Counted from the first letter of the stretch, positions 17,649-27,148 are shown. The stretch is DNA of 64,000 bases from Rhodocyclales bacterium (GCA_016235805.1 JACRIY010000006.1:1-64000), one strand, 5' to 3'. The notes: generated by a model from the letters alone, not told the origin. Made by a program: numbers and translations.

Positions 17649-18646
17649 TGAACAACGTACGCTTCTCCCGCTCGTTGCCGTACGCGGTGATCGGCCTGCT
17701 GGCCATGTTTCCGATGCTCGACAGCACCTTCTACACCCAGCTTCTGAGCAAGGTGCTGATCATGGCCATTTTCGCGATGAGCCTCGACCTGCTGGTCGGC
17801 TACACCGGCCTCGTCAGCTTCGGCCACGCCGCCTACTTCGGTCTCGCAGGCTATGTGCTGGCGCTGCTGGCGGCGAAATTCGAAGCCGTCTCGCTGTGGT
17901 GGAGCCTGCCGGCGGCGATCGGCATCTGCGTCGCTTTCGCGCTGGCTACCGGCATGCTGGTGCTGCGCACGCGCGGCATCTACTTCATCATGGTGACGCT
18001 CGCCTTCGCCCAGATGCTGTTCTTCGTCTTCCACGACACCAAACTCGGCGGCGGCTCCGACGGCATCTACATCTACACCAAGCCGACCATGAACCTCGGC
18101 GACACGGTGCTGGTCAACCTCGAAAAGCTCGACCAGTTCTACTGGCTGGTGCTGTTCTGCACGGCCGGAACCTACTTTCTGCTGCGCCGGATCCTCGGCT
18201 CGAGTTTCGGCCGCGCGCTGATGGGCATCAAGGTCAACGAGCATCGCATGCGCGCGCTGGGCTTCCCGGTGTTCCGCTACCAGCTTGCCAGCTTTGCGCT
18301 CGCCGGCGGGTTGGGCGGGCTGGCCGGCTATCTCGCCGCGGTGCAGTTCGGCTTCGTCAATCCCGAGATCCTCTCCTGGCACCAGTCGGGCGCGGTACTG
18401 ATGATGGTCATCCTCGGCGGCATGGGCACGCTGCACGGCGCGGTGATCGGCGCCTTCGCCTTCGTCCTGCTGCAGGAAGTGCTGTCCAACCAGGCCTGGT
18501 TCGGCATCGCCGCCAAGCACTGGCAATTGGCGATGGGCATCCTGATCATGCTGGTGGCGCTCTACCTGCCGCAGGGCCTCGCCGGGCTGATGAACAAGTT
18601 CCAGCGCAAGCCGCCACCCGAAGCCGAGGAGGGTGCCGATGTCTGA
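17648..18646 (+). CDS. ABC transporter permease, LivM type
   Basis: A 332-residue inner-membrane permease with LivM features: MSLDLLVGYTGLVSFGHAAYFGLAGYV near residue 43, LRTRGIYFIMVTLAFAQML near 108 and GGMGTLHGAVIGAFAF near 258. The ATG overlaps the livH stop (TGATG), so translation is probably coupled. A longer in-frame opening at 17615 lies inside livH and was not chosen. Confidence 0.88.
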   Translation: MNNVRFSRSLPYAVIGLLAMFPMLDSTFYTQLLSKVLIMAIFAMSLDLLVGYTGLVSFGHAAYFGLAGYVLALLAAKFEAVSLWWSLPAAIGICVAFALATGMLVLRTRGIYFIMVTLAFAQMLFFVFHDTKLGGGSDGIYIYTKPTMNLGDTVLVNLEKLDQFYWLVLFCTAGTYFLLRRILGSSFGRALMGIKVNEHRMRALGFPVFRYQLASFALAGGLGGLAGYLAAVQFGFVNPEILSWHQSGAVLMMVILGGMGTLHGAVIGAFAFVLLQEVLSNQAWFGIAAKHWQLAMGILIMLVALYLPQGLAGLMNKFQRKPPPEAEEGADV

Positions 18647-19400
18647 GGCGATCCTGCGCACCGAAGGCCTGACCAAGCGCTTCGGCGGCCTGGTGGCGGT
18701 CAGCGACGTGTCGCTCGACCTGCACGTGGGCGAGGTCCATGTCGTGATCGGCCCCAACGGCGCCGGCAAATCGACCCTGACCAACCTGCTCTCGGGCGAC
18801 CTGCCGGCCACCTCGGGCCGTGTCATGCTCGACGGGCGCGACATCGCCGGCTTGAGCTCGGACCAGATCTCGCGCATGGGCGTCGGCCGCAGCTACCAGA
18901 AGACCAACATCTTCCTGCCCTTCACGGTATTCGAGAATGCCCGCCTCGCGGCACAGTCGCGCACGCCCTACGCGCTGCGCGTGTTCAGCGGCGCCGAACA
19001 GTACGAGGCGATCAATGCGCTGGCCAGTTCGGCGCTCGAGTCCGCCGGCCTCGCGCATCGCGCGCAGCGCGTCGCCGCCACGCTCTCGCACGGCGAGCAG
19101 CGCCAGCTCGAAATCGCCATGTGCCTGGCCACCCAGCCGCGCGTGCTGCTGCTCGACGAACCGCTGGCGGGCATGGGGCCGCACGAATCGCAACGCATGG
19201 TGGAACTGATCGGCAAGCTGCGCAGCGACCACGCCATCATGCTGATCGAGCACGACATGGATGCCGTGTTCGCATTGGCCAACCGCCTGACCGTGATGGT
19301 GAATGGCGAGGTGCTCGAAACCGGCTCGCCGGAGCAGGTCCGCTCCAGCCCGGCAGTGCAGGCTGCGTATCTGGGTGGCGAGGAACTGCTCCATGAGTGA
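18639..19400 (+). CDS. ABC transporter ATPase, LivG type
   Basis: ATP-binding subunit, 253 residues: Walker A GPNGAGKSTLTNLL near residue 40, Q-loop region GVGRSYQKTNIF, signature LSHGEQRQLEIAM near 150, Walker B VLLLDEPLAGM and H-loop LIEHDMD. The ATG at 18639 follows gaggagg and overlaps the end of livM by 8 nt. An alternative GTG at 18633 would add two residues. Confidence 0.9.
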   Translation: MSEAILRTEGLTKRFGGLVAVSDVSLDLHVGEVHVVIGPNGAGKSTLTNLLSGDLPATSGRVMLDGRDIAGLSSDQISRMGVGRSYQKTNIFLPFTVFENARLAAQSRTPYALRVFSGAEQYEAINALASSALESAGLAHRAQRVAATLSHGEQRQLEIAMCLATQPRVLLLDEPLAGMGPHESQRMVELIGKLRSDHAIMLIEHDMDAVFALANRLTVMVNGEVLETGSPEQVRSSPAVQAAYLGGEELLHE

Positions 19401-20106
19401 ACACATCCTCGACGCCAACGGTCTGCACAGCTTCTACGGCGTCAGCCACATCCTGCACGGCGTCGACTTCTCCGTGCGCAAAGGTGAAACCATCGGCCTC
19501 ATGGGCCGCAACGGCATGGGCAAGACCACGCTGATCAAGTCCATGCTCGGCCTGGTGCGGCCGCGCCAGGGCGCGGTGCGCGTGCGCGGCGTCGACATGA
19601 CGCATGCCGCGCCGCATGCCATCGCGCGCAAGGGCATCGCTTACGTGCCCGAAGGCCGCGGCATCTTCCCCAACCTCTCGGTGCGCGAGAACCTGATCAT
19701 GGCCGCCCGCGCCGGCGTCGATGGGCGGCGCGAGTGGGATTTCGATCGCGTGATCCACACCTTCCCGCGCATCGGCGAACGCCTCAACAACGGCGGCGCG
19801 CAACTTTCCGGCGGCGAACAGCAGATGCTGACCATCGGTCGCGCGCTGATGACCAACCCCGACCTGCTGATCCTCGACGAGGCCACCGAAGGCCTCGCGC
19901 CGCTGATCGCGAAAGAGATCTGGAGCATCATCAAGACCATCCGCGCCTCGGGCATCGCCACGGTGATCGTGGACAAGAACTACGCTGCGGTCATGGCACT
20001 GTCCAATCGCAGCGTGGTGCTGGTGAAGGGCAGGGTGGTGTTTGCCGGCGAGTCATCCGAACTCAGCGGAAACCAAGAACTGATGCACCGTTTCCTCGGC
20101 GTCTGA
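19393..20106 (+). CDS. ABC transporter ATPase, LivF type
   Basis: Second ATP-binding subunit, 237 residues, with Walker A GRNGMGKTTLIKSM near residue 37, LivF-typical AYVPEGRGIFPNLSVRENL near 84, signature LSGGEQQMLTIGRAL near 137 and Walker B LLILDEATEGLAP. It overlaps livG by 8 nt and is followed after 3 nt by a hydrolase gene. Confidence 0.9.
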   Translation: MSEHILDANGLHSFYGVSHILHGVDFSVRKGETIGLMGRNGMGKTTLIKSMLGLVRPRQGAVRVRGVDMTHAAPHAIARKGIAYVPEGRGIFPNLSVRENLIMAARAGVDGRREWDFDRVIHTFPRIGERLNNGGAQLSGGEQQMLTIGRALMTNPDLLILDEATEGLAPLIAKEIWSIIKTIRASGIATVIVDKNYAAVMALSNRSVVLVKGRVVFAGESSELSGNQELMHRFLGV

Positions 20107-20109
20107 CCC

Positions 20110-20910
20110 ATGCATTCCGGTTTCATCACCGCCGGCGGCCACCGCCTCGAATACCAGCTGATCCCGGTGCACCAGATCAATCGCCCGACGCTGGTGCTGC
20201 TGCACGAAGGCCTGGGTTCGGTCGCCATGTGGCGCGATTTCCCGGCGCGCCTGGCATCGGCCACCGGCTGTCGCACCCTGGTCTATTCGCGCTACGGCTA
20301 CGGCCAGTCCGACTTGCTGGAAGCGCCGTTCGGCACCGACTACATGCACCGCGAAGGGCGTGACACCCTGCCTGAATTGCTCGCCGCGCTGGAGATCGAC
20401 AACCCCGTGCTGGTCGGCCATTCCGACGGCGCCTCGATCGCCCTGCTGCATGCCGGCGCCGGACACCGGGTCGCGGGCGTGGTGGTGATGGCGCCGCACT
20501 GCTTCGTCGAGGATATTTCCATACGCAGCATCGCGGCGGCCAAGGTCGCCTTCGAAACCACCGACCTGCCGGCCAAGCTCGGCAAATACCACCGCGATGT
20601 CCATCGCACCTTTTGGGGCTGGAACGACATCTGGCTGCACCCGGATTTCCGCGCCTGGAACATCGAGGATTGCCTGCCGAATATCACCTGCCCGATCCTG
20701 GCGATCCAGGGCGAGGACGACGAATACGGCACCATGGCGCAGATCGAGGCGATCGCCGCGGGCGCGCGAAACTCGGCTGGCGTCGAACTGCTCAAGCTTG
20801 CCGACTGCCGGCATTCCGCGCACAAGGACCAACCGCTGGCGGTGATCGAGGCGATCAACCGCTTCGCGGAAAACCTGGATTTTGCCGTACCGTCAGCGCC
20901 GACTTTCTAA
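20110..20910 (+). CDS. Alpha/beta-hydrolase at end of importer operon
   Basis: A 266-residue alpha/beta-hydrolase. Nucleophile elbow GHSDGAS (Ser near 103), acid GEDDEYGT (Asp near 201-202) and His in DCRHSAHKDQP (near 239) give a plausible triad; the oxyanion region is LLHEGLGSVAMWRDF. It could be a thioesterase (for instance salvaging stalled aromatic acyl-CoA) or an ester hydrolase releasing the imported acid; the sequence does not decide. The last residues (AVPSAPTF) and stop region are encoded by copy 4 of the dispersed repeat, so the C terminus may have been altered by it. Confidence 0.84.
   Translation: MHSGFITAGGHRLEYQLIPVHQINRPTLVLLHEGLGSVAMWRDFPARLASATGCRTLVYSRYGYGQSDLLEAPFGTDYMHREGRDTLPELLAALEIDNPVLVGHSDGASIALLHAGAGHRVAGVVVMAPHCFVEDISIRSIAAAKVAFETTDLPAKLGKYHRDVHRTFWGWNDIWLHPDFRAWNIEDCLPNITCPILAIQGEDDEYGTMAQIEAIAAGARNSAGVELLKLADCRHSAHKDQPLAVIEAINRFAENLDFAVPSAPTF
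20883..20906 (-). repeat. Dispersed AGTCGGCGCTG repeat, copy 4 (3' end of CDS)
   Basis: Covers the last codons of the hydrolase gene; on the minus strand AAAGTCGGCGCTGA then CGGTACGGCA. A terminator hairpin begins right after the stop codon. Confidence 0.8.
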
Positions 20911-20936
20911 GGCGTTGCCGGAATGCCGTCTTTTTT
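20911..20936 (+). terminator. Intrinsic terminator after hydrolase gene
   Basis: Stem GGCGTT/AATGCC (one G-T pair), five-base loop gccgg, then gtc and six T residues (20931-20936). It sits immediately after the hydrolase stop and marks the end of the benzoate/importer transcription unit. Confidence 0.7.
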
Positions 20937-20993
20937 GGAACTTGGTCGGCGTGGTTAGCTATCGATTTGCCTTTGGGCTTGGGCCGCCTCAGG

Positions 20994-22892
20994 TCAGCCG
21001 CGTTTGAGCCATCGGTACAGTGTCGCGCGGCTGATACCAAGTATCTTTGCGGCGCGACCCACATGTCCGTCGGCACTCCTAAGAGCATTGCGCACAGCCT
21101 CCTTCTCGAGGTCGCCAAGAATGCCCGATCTGTTGTCGGGCATTTCCCCGATGCTTTCAGGAGGAGCCTGAATTTCGAGTCGAAAGTCGCCAGGCTGCAG
21201 TGGTTCGTCCTGCGGCGCCATGGCATGAGCAAAGGTCAGCGCATGTCGTAGCTCCCTGACGTTACCAGGCCACATCTGGCGACAAAGCAAATCCTCGGCA
21301 GATTTCGACATTGATCTGGTACCGTCGGATATCTCGGTCAGCAGGGTTCGCATAAGTTCCCTGACCCCGGGCCTTTTGCGAACAGGGGCCAGTTCGATGA
21401 CAGCGCCGTTGATCCGATAATAAAGATCCCGCCTGAATCGGCCCTCCTTGACCGCAAGGTCAATATTCTGGTGCGTTGCACAGACGAGAACAAAGCTGAC
21501 ATGCCGCATCGTTCCGCTACCCAGGCGGCAGACCGACTTGGTTTCGAGCACGCGCAGCAGTCTGGCTTGCAGGCACAGCGGCATATCGCCGATTTCATCA
21601 AGGAACAGGGTGCCGCCGTCCGCCAACTCGATCTTCCCCGGGGAACCGCCGCGCCTTGCCCCGGTGAACGCTCCCTCGACATGACCAAACAATTCAGCCT
21701 CGATGAGATTTTCGGGAATTGCGGCACAATTGACGGCGATCATCTTGCCGCGGCCACCGACCAGAGCGCCATGGATCGCATTTGCAACGACTTCCTTGCC
21801 GGTGCCAGTCTCGCCGAGGATCAGCGCCGGCAAACCGGCCTTCACAGTTTTGATTGCCGTGGCGATTTGCGTATTGATGCTCCGGTCGCCGAACTCAAGC
21901 TGCGAATCGATGCCATGGATGCCCGGCATGTCTGTGCCGGAACCAATTCGCGGCTCTCGCATTGCAGAGGGCCTTTCACCGACCGAAATGGCCGTCGCAT
22001 GCATGACAGTACCTTCGTGAAAGCGCAATACGACCGGGCCGTCGGCATTACGGATGCTTCGTACGAATTCACCGAAACCGAGGTCGAATAGGTCTTCGAA
22101 CCGAATCAGCCCAACCGGCGCGGAACAACGCAGGAAGACTCTTGCCATCTCATTTACGGCAATGATCTCGCCATCTGAACCGAAAGCCAGGACAAGAGAC
22201 TCGCCGGAATAATTCTTCGACGGTTGCCACGTCAAGCGGATCGACAAGAAGGATGGCCTTCGACGCAGCAATTCCTCTTCGATCTCCCGCGCACACTGCT
22301 TGACGAAGGTCAGCATCCCGGGGTTGGGCAAGCTTCTTGTTCGGGCTACGTTCACCGAACCGACGACGCTGCCGAACGAGTCGATGATCGGTGCCGCCGA
22401 GCACTGGAAGACATTGTTGATCTCGAAGAAGTGCTCATCGCAGAAGACGTTCATCGCCTTCCGTTCCGCCATTGCACAGGCCATCGCCGACGTACCGATG
22501 ACCGGTTCCGAAAGATTGACGCCCTCGCGATGGGCATGCCACATCATTCCATCCCGTCGATCCAATGCGCCGACGACTTTCAAGGCGTGTCCATGGGTAT
22601 CGGTCAGCAGCACGACATAACCGGCGCCGCCGACCGCATTTCCGAGTCGTTCCAATTGCGGCGTTGACGCATCAAGCAGTTGCGAATTGCTGTCGCGCAA
22701 TTGCATCAGGTTCGATCTGGCCACCGCCAGGAACTCTATTGGATCGTCCTGGCGGAGCTCGGAGGAAATGCAACGCTCCCACGATCGATACACGCCAGCG
22801 GGTACCACCCGTTCATCGACAATCCGTTGGGTCAGGAACGCGCTCTTGGCGCGAACAACCGCAGTCGGGTTCAACATCGCCGTCATAGTCAT
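20994..22892 (-). CDS. Sigma-54-dependent activator, AcoR type
   Basis: A 632-residue enhancer-binding protein. N-terminal GAF-type sensor (about 60-190, with the AcoR-like segments SWERC and [20 protein letters not shown]), PAS-like middle, AAA+ domain with Walker A GETGTGKE near 360, sigma-54 contact loop GAFTGA near 407 and Walker [13 protein letters not shown], and a C-terminal Fis-type helix-turn-helix ending [24 protein letters not shown] (cited in part). I moved the start to the ATG at 22892 because ggaggagcg lies right before it; the ATG at 22913 would place that site inside the gene. It is divergent from an alcohol/aldehyde oxidation operon with a -24/-12 promoter, its likely target. 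Confidence 0.88.
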   Translation of the reverse strand: MTMTAMLNPTAVVRAKSAFLTQRIVDERVVPAGVYRSWERCISSELRQDDPIEFLAVARSNLMQLRDSNSQLLDASTPQLERLGNAVGGAGYVVLLTDTHGHALKVVGALDRRDGMMWHAHREGVNLSEPVIGTSAMACAMAERKAMNVFCDEHFFEINNVFQCSAAPIIDSFGSVVGSVNVARTRSLPNPGMLTFVKQCAREIEEELLRRRPSFLSIRLTWQPSKNYSGESLVLAFGSDGEIIAVNEMARVFLRCSAPVGLIRFEDLFDLGFGEFVRSIRNADGPVVLRFHEGTVMHATAISVGERPSAMREPRIGSGTDMPGIHGIDSQLEFGDRSINTQIATAIKTVKAGLPALILGETGTGKEVVANAIHGALVGGRGKMIAVNCAAIPENLIEAELFGHVEGAFTGARRGGSPGKIELADGGTLFLDEIGDMPLCLQARLLRVLETKSVCRLGSGTMRHVSFVLVCATHQNIDLAVKEGRFRRDLYYRINGAVIELAPVRKRPGVRELMRTLLTEISDGTRSMSKSAEDLLCRQMWPGNVRELRHALTFAHAMAPQDEPLQPGDFRLEIQAPPESIGEMPDNRSGILGDLEKEAVRNALRSADGHVGRAAKILGISRATLYRWLKRG

Positions 22893-23515
22893 GCGTCGCT
22901 CCTCCTCCAACATGCGGGTATGCTGATCTGCTGATGCCTATCCCAGCTAAACCTTTGCTCCGCTGAACCTCCGCGTGTTCATCGTGTCACCGCTTGATGA
23001 CCTGGCCGCGCATTGCCTGTCGGTAACAGGGCGGCAAGCGGCATCCCTATGCCCTTACCTCGCAAGCACCGAAGCCTAGACAAGAAGCAAGTCAGCCTCG
23101 AAATGCGGTGCATCGAACATCATCCGTTGAAGTGTAAGTAAAACCGGTAGCGCCAGTCAATGAAATGAATCGCGTGTCGCACGTACATTGGGAAACTTGC
23201 CTGCAAAGGATTCTCATTTTGAGACGTCGTCGCATCTTGCGAGGAGACATCGGCAATCATATTTTCGTGGTGCCTTGCAACAATCACAGGCTTTCAAGCC
23301 CTTGCCAGACAGCACGTTCCGGTAGTAGCACTGGCACAGTCATTGCCTATGCATTTCCCGAAGTGATTCGGAACAGGTATCGGTAGTGGCTGAGACTGGT
23401 CGAATCATCGTGCTGCTTGCCCTCGATCCCGTCATTACGGAACGTCGTAGCGGACATATCCGCGTTGGGAATGGAGCATCGCATTTGACATAGGCATACC
23501 ACAGGAGGATCGTGC
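22893..23515. other. Regulatory intergenic region with possible activator sites
   Basis: About 620 bp without a convincing gene between the activator and aldehyde dehydrogenase. It contains the sigma-54 promoter at 23332 and upstream inverted repeats that could be activator sites: CCTGT-cggta-ACAGG (23016-23030) and CGTG-tcg-CACG (23173-23183). A 73-codon open frame at 23165-23386 has no family resemblance or ribosome site and crosses the promoter. Confidence 0.55.
23332..23346 (+). promoter_or_regulatory. Sigma-54 (-24/-12) promoter for aldehyde/alcohol dehydrogenase genes
   Basis: TGGCAC (23332-23337), five nucleotides, TTGC (23343-23346). The GG and GC pairs are separated by exactly 10 bp, the strict sigma-54 spacing. 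The ATG of the aldehyde dehydrogenase is about 170 bp downstream and a sigma-54 activator is encoded divergently upstream. Confidence 0.8.
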
Positions 23516-24967
23516 ATGAGGACGCAACTGTTTATCGACAACAACGATGTCGCAGCGTCGAACGGCAATACGTTTGAGCGGCGAAACTCGATTTCCAATG
23601 AAGTTGTCACTACTGCAGCAGCAGCTACCGTGGAGGATGCCAGACGAGCAGTCGAATCCGCCGCGGCGGCCTTTCAATCCTGGTCGAAAACCGGCCCGAC
23701 GGAACGGCGCAGCATTCTGCTCAAGGCGGCTGACATCCTCGACGCGAAGACCCCGCAATTTATCGAGGTCATGGCCGAAGAAGTCGGAGCATCTGCGCTG
23801 TGGGCCGGCTTCAATGTGTTTCTTGCGGCCGGACTGTTTCGTGAAGCGGCCGGCATGACCACCCAGATCCAGGGTGAGACGATCCCCACGGACAAACCCA
23901 ATACCCTGTCGATGACCGTCAGGCAGCCGGTTGGAGTGATCCTCAGCATCGTGCCCTGGAACGGTCCCGTCATCCTCGCTGCCCGCGCGATTGCCTATCC
24001 CATCGCCTGCGGCAATACCGTGCTGTTTCGGGCTTCCGAGTTGAGTCCAAAGACCCATATCCTGATCGCTGAAGCACTGCGGGAAGCAGGTCTGCCATCC
24101 GGAGTCCTGAACGTCATCACCAACGCGCCCGATGATGCATCGACCATCGTCGATGCCCTGATCGAGCATCCGGCGGTGAGGCGCATCAACTTCACAGGGT
24201 CGACGCGGGTCGGCCGAATCATTGCCGAGAAGGCCGCCCGCCAACTCAAACGCTGCCTGCTTGAGTTGGGCGGCAAGTCTCCACTGGTGGTTCTTGACGA
24301 CGCTGATATTGATGCCGCCGTCAATGCTGCGGTTTTCGGCTCTTTCCTGTACCAGGGCCAGATCTGCATGTCGACCGAAAGAATCGTCGTCGACGAAAGG
24401 GTCGCCGATGAGTTCGTACGCAAGTTTGCGGCCAGGGCGAAGGAACTGTCCGCCGGCGACCCACGCAGCAACAGTGCCTGCATCGTGGGCCCCATGATCA
24501 ACAAGTCTTCGGGCGCGCGCCTCAATGGACTTTTGGACGACGCCATCGCAAAGGGTGCAAAGGTCGTCGCCGGGGGCAGCGCGAACGGATCGGTGATGCC
24601 GGCAACCATTGTCGATTGCGTCAAACCCGATATGCAAATCTATGATGAAGAGACATTCGGTCCGATTACGACCGTTGTTCGCGCAAAGGATGCGGACGAT
24701 GCCGTGAGAATTGCCAACGACACCGCTTACGGGCTTTCATCTGGAGTCTTCGGGCGCGACGTGACTCGGGCGCTCGGCATTGCCATGCGCATGCAGGCTG
24801 GCAGCGTTCATGTCAATGGATCGACTGTTCAGAATGAAGCGCAAGCCCCCTATGGTGGAACGAAAGCCAGTGGCTACGGACGTTTCGACGGACGTGCCGT
24901 CATAGACGAATTTACAGAGCTCAAATGGATTACGATCGAGCCTGCTGACCAGCCGTATCCCTTTTAG
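23516..24967 (+). CDS. Aldehyde dehydrogenase (aromatic-aldehyde type)
   Basis: NAD(P)-dependent aldehyde dehydrogenase, 483 residues. Conserved segments: SIVPWNGPVILAARAIAYPIACGN near 143-166, INFTGSTRVGRII near 223, catalytic Glu in LLELGGKSPLVVLDDAD near 255 and catalytic Cys in LYQGQICMSTERIVVDE near 285. The QICMST wording resembles salicylaldehyde/vanillin/benzaldehyde dehydrogenases more than aliphatic enzymes. It is the first gene after the sigma-54 promoter, followed by a PQQ alcohol dehydrogenase, so it probably oxidises the aldehyde made by that enzyme to the acid. Confidence 0.87.
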   Translation: MRTQLFIDNNDVAASNGNTFERRNSISNEVVTTAAAATVEDARRAVESAAAAFQSWSKTGPTERRSILLKAADILDAKTPQFIEVMAEEVGASALWAGFNVFLAAGLFREAAGMTTQIQGETIPTDKPNTLSMTVRQPVGVILSIVPWNGPVILAARAIAYPIACGNTVLFRASELSPKTHILIAEALREAGLPSGVLNVITNAPDDASTIVDALIEHPAVRRINFTGSTRVGRIIAEKAARQLKRCLLELGGKSPLVVLDDADIDAAVNAAVFGSFLYQGQICMSTERIVVDERVADEFVRKFAARAKELSAGDPRSNSACIVGPMINKSSGARLNGLLDDAIAKGAKVVAGGSANGSVMPATIVDCVKPDMQIYDEETFGPITTVVRAKDADDAVRIANDTAYGLSSGVFGRDVTRALGIAMRMQAGSVHVNGSTVQNEAQAPYGGTKASGYGRFDGRAVIDEFTELKWITIEPADQPYPF

Positions 24968-25061
24968 CGGAATCACGTAGCACCAAATGCAAGTCGCGCC
25001 GAGTGATCAGGCGTGGATTTGCGAGTTCAATAAAATCACACTACAAAACCACGGAGGAAGT

Positions 25062-26774
25062 ATGAATAACGGACGATTCAGTGCCCGAAAGGCGCTATTT
25101 GCTGTGCCGCTCTGCCTCGCGCTTGCAGGTGCGTCGGTGCCTTTGTTCGCGCAGTCGCTCACTGACCTGCGCAACGATGCAGCCACGCCCGGCGATGTCA
25201 CCACCTACGGCATGGGCTGGGGCCAGCAGCGCCACAGCACGCTCAAGCAAGTGACGCCGGCCAACGTCAAGAGCCTGGTTCCGGTCTGGAACCTGAGCCT
25301 CGACCATTCCGCAAACGCGTCGATGCAACCGCTCGTCATCGATGGCACGATGTATGTCACGACCCATTCGCACACGCTTGCAGTGGACCTCGTTACGGGT
25401 CGGCAGAAATGGAAAACTCCGATTGCCCTGCCTCAGGATGTGAATGGCTTCCTGTGCTGCGGAATCCACAGTCGGGGCGCGGCAGCCCTGAATGGCGTTC
25501 TCTACCGCACTACCCTGGATGCGCACGTCGTCGCCCTGTCCATGAAGGACGGCAAGCAGATATGGAAGGTCAAGGCGGCTGACTACAAGGAAGGCTACAG
25601 CATGACCCACGCGCCGCTGATCGCCGGTGACATCCTCATCACCGGCATATCCGGTGGCGAATATGGAACTCGCGGCTTCCTCAATGGCTGGGACCTGAAG
25701 ACGGGTGAAAAGAAGTGGCACCGCTGGACCACCGCCGCACCGGGTGAAAAAGGGGGCGATACGTGGAAGCCGGACATGTACAAGACCGGTGGCGGCCCGA
25801 CGTGGCTGACGGGCACCTACGACCCGGATCTTGACCTGGTTTTCTGGGGTGTCGGCAATGGCGGTCCGTGGAATCCTGCGACCCGTGGTGGCGACGCGCT
25901 GTATATCGGCTCGGTACTGGCGATTCGCCCCAACACCGGTGAAATCGTATGGCATTACCAGTTCTCGCCCGGCGACCCCTACGACTACGACGGCACGAAC
26001 GAACTGGTACTCGCCGAACTTCCGCTGGGCGGCAAGTCCACAAAAGTGGTGATGCAAGCCAATCGGAACGGGTTCTTCTACGTGCTCGACCGCACGACCG
26101 GCAAACTGCTGAAAGCCAACCAGTTCGCGAAGAAAGTTAACTGGGCCAGCGGCATCGACCTCGTTACGGGCCGCCCGATCGATACCCCGATGACCGTCGC
26201 GGTGCGCAAGACCGAAGAGCAGGCCGACTTCATCGACGTCTGGCCGAGTGCCTTCGGCGGCAAGAATTGGATGCCGATGAGCTACGACCCGGGACGACGC
26301 CTGGCATTCTTCAATACCGTCAACCTGGGCATGAAGATCAAGTACGTCAAGCAAGCTCGTCCCGGCGGCCCCAACTGGTGGCTCGGTCTTGAACTCGGTG
26401 GCTTCCCCGCGCCGGAGGATGGCATGCGCGGGTCGCTGGTGGCCTGGGATCCTGTCACAGGCAAGAAGGTATGGGAGGTGGACAGCAAGGCGCCGAACTG
26501 GTCTGGTGTGCTCTCCACGGCCAGCGGATTGGTGTTTGTCGGCAAGCAGACCGGGGAGTTCAAGGCCTATGACGCCGGTAGCGGCAAGGAACTGTGGAGT
26601 TTCCAGACGGGGTCGGGCATAAGCGGCCTGCCCATCGCCTGGGAACACAACGGCCGGCAATACATCACGGTAACCAGCGGTGCCGCGACCGTCTACGGCG
26701 CACTGGCAGGCGACCCGGAACTGGCGAACATACCGGCCGGCAGTTCACTGTGGACTTTCGCGCTCATGAAGTGA
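25062..26774 (+). CDS. PQQ-dependent alcohol dehydrogenase, lanthanide-type signature
   Basis: Periplasmic quinoprotein of about 570 residues with an N-terminal signal peptide (ALFAVPLCLALAGASVPLFAQ). Beta-propeller W motifs recur (TGRQKWKTPI, DGKQIWKVKA, TGEKKWHRW, TGEIVWHYQF, TGKKVWEVD, SGKELWSFQTGSG). The vicinal disulfide is Cys132-Cys133 (CCGIHSRG) and the metal/PQQ region GVGNGGPWNP is present. Catalytic Asp308 is followed two residues later by Asp310 (DPYDYDGTNE), the extra aspartate seen in lanthanide-dependent XoxF/PedH-type enzymes; calcium enzymes such as MxaF and ExaA have Ala there. The ATG at 25062 has a strong ribosome site (acggaggaag). The alcohol substrate is unknown; the neighbouring aldehyde dehydrogenase suggests an aromatic alcohol. 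Confidence 0.88.
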   Translation: MNNGRFSARKALFAVPLCLALAGASVPLFAQSLTDLRNDAATPGDVTTYGMGWGQQRHSTLKQVTPANVKSLVPVWNLSLDHSANASMQPLVIDGTMYVTTHSHTLAVDLVTGRQKWKTPIALPQDVNGFLCCGIHSRGAAALNGVLYRTTLDAHVVALSMKDGKQIWKVKAADYKEGYSMTHAPLIAGDILITGISGGEYGTRGFLNGWDLKTGEKKWHRWTTAAPGEKGGDTWKPDMYKTGGGPTWLTGTYDPDLDLVFWGVGNGGPWNPATRGGDALYIGSVLAIRPNTGEIVWHYQFSPGDPYDYDGTNELVLAELPLGGKSTKVVMQANRNGFFYVLDRTTGKLLKANQFAKKVNWASGIDLVTGRPIDTPMTVAVRKTEEQADFIDVWPSAFGGKNWMPMSYDPGRRLAFFNTVNLGMKIKYVKQARPGGPNWWLGLELGGFPAPEDGMRGSLVAWDPVTGKKVWEVDSKAPNWSGVLSTASGLVFVGKQTGEFKAYDAGSGKELWSFQTGSGISGLPIAWEHNGRQYITVTSGAATVYGALAGDPELANIPAGSSLWTFALMK

Positions 26775-27148
26775 AAGTGGCGGCAATACGGTACTGCGTT
26801 GTGGCGCTGGTTCTGGCCGCGTCTGGAACTGCCACGGCGCAGGCGCCTGCGCCGCCCCCCGAAACTTCATCATCCGTGACGACCGTGGTCCCCAGTGCGG
26901 ACCTCGGTCGTCGCGCCTACACCACTTACTGCACACGCTGTCATGGCATCAATCTGGTCGTCGGCAGCAGCGCCTTCTTCGACCTCAGGACCTTTCCGCC
27001 CGAAGACAAGGATCGCTTCCTGAGTTCCGTGAGCAAAGGTTTGCGCGCGATGCCCGCATGGGGGGGAATCGTCAAGCAACATGAAATGGAGTCGATCTGG
27101 CTTTACATCGGCAGCGTAAATGGATGGGAGGGTTCCGCGGGCAGGTAG
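26771..27148 (+). CDS. Periplasmic cytochrome c, electron acceptor of quinoprotein
   Basis: A 125-residue exported monohaem cytochrome c: signal peptide (RYCVVALVLAASGTATAQA), haem site CTRCH near residue 55 and axial Met in LRAMPAWGG near 95. The GTG start at 26771 overlaps the dehydrogenase stop codon; a second GTG at 26777 is possible. Such small cytochromes accept electrons from PQQ alcohol dehydrogenases and pass them to the terminal oxidase or to nitrate respiration. The 266 bp that follow, up to the convergent LysR gene, show no gene or clear terminator. Confidence 0.85.
   Translation: MKVAAIRYCVVALVLAASGTATAQAPAPPPETSSSVTTVVPSADLGRRAYTTYCTRCHGINLVVGSSAFFDLRTFPPEDKDRFLSSVSKGLRAMPAWGGIVKQHEMESIWLYIGSVNGWEGSAGR

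Noticed and set aside
15436-20106. Branched-chain amino-acid importer
   Set aside because: The family is right, but placement inside the benzoate locus, behind ligase and two-component genes, makes an aromatic acid a better guess; the substrate is left open.
23165-23386. A 73-codon open frame upstream of the aldehyde dehydrogenase
   Set aside because: No ribosome site or family resemblance, and it runs across the sigma-54 promoter element.
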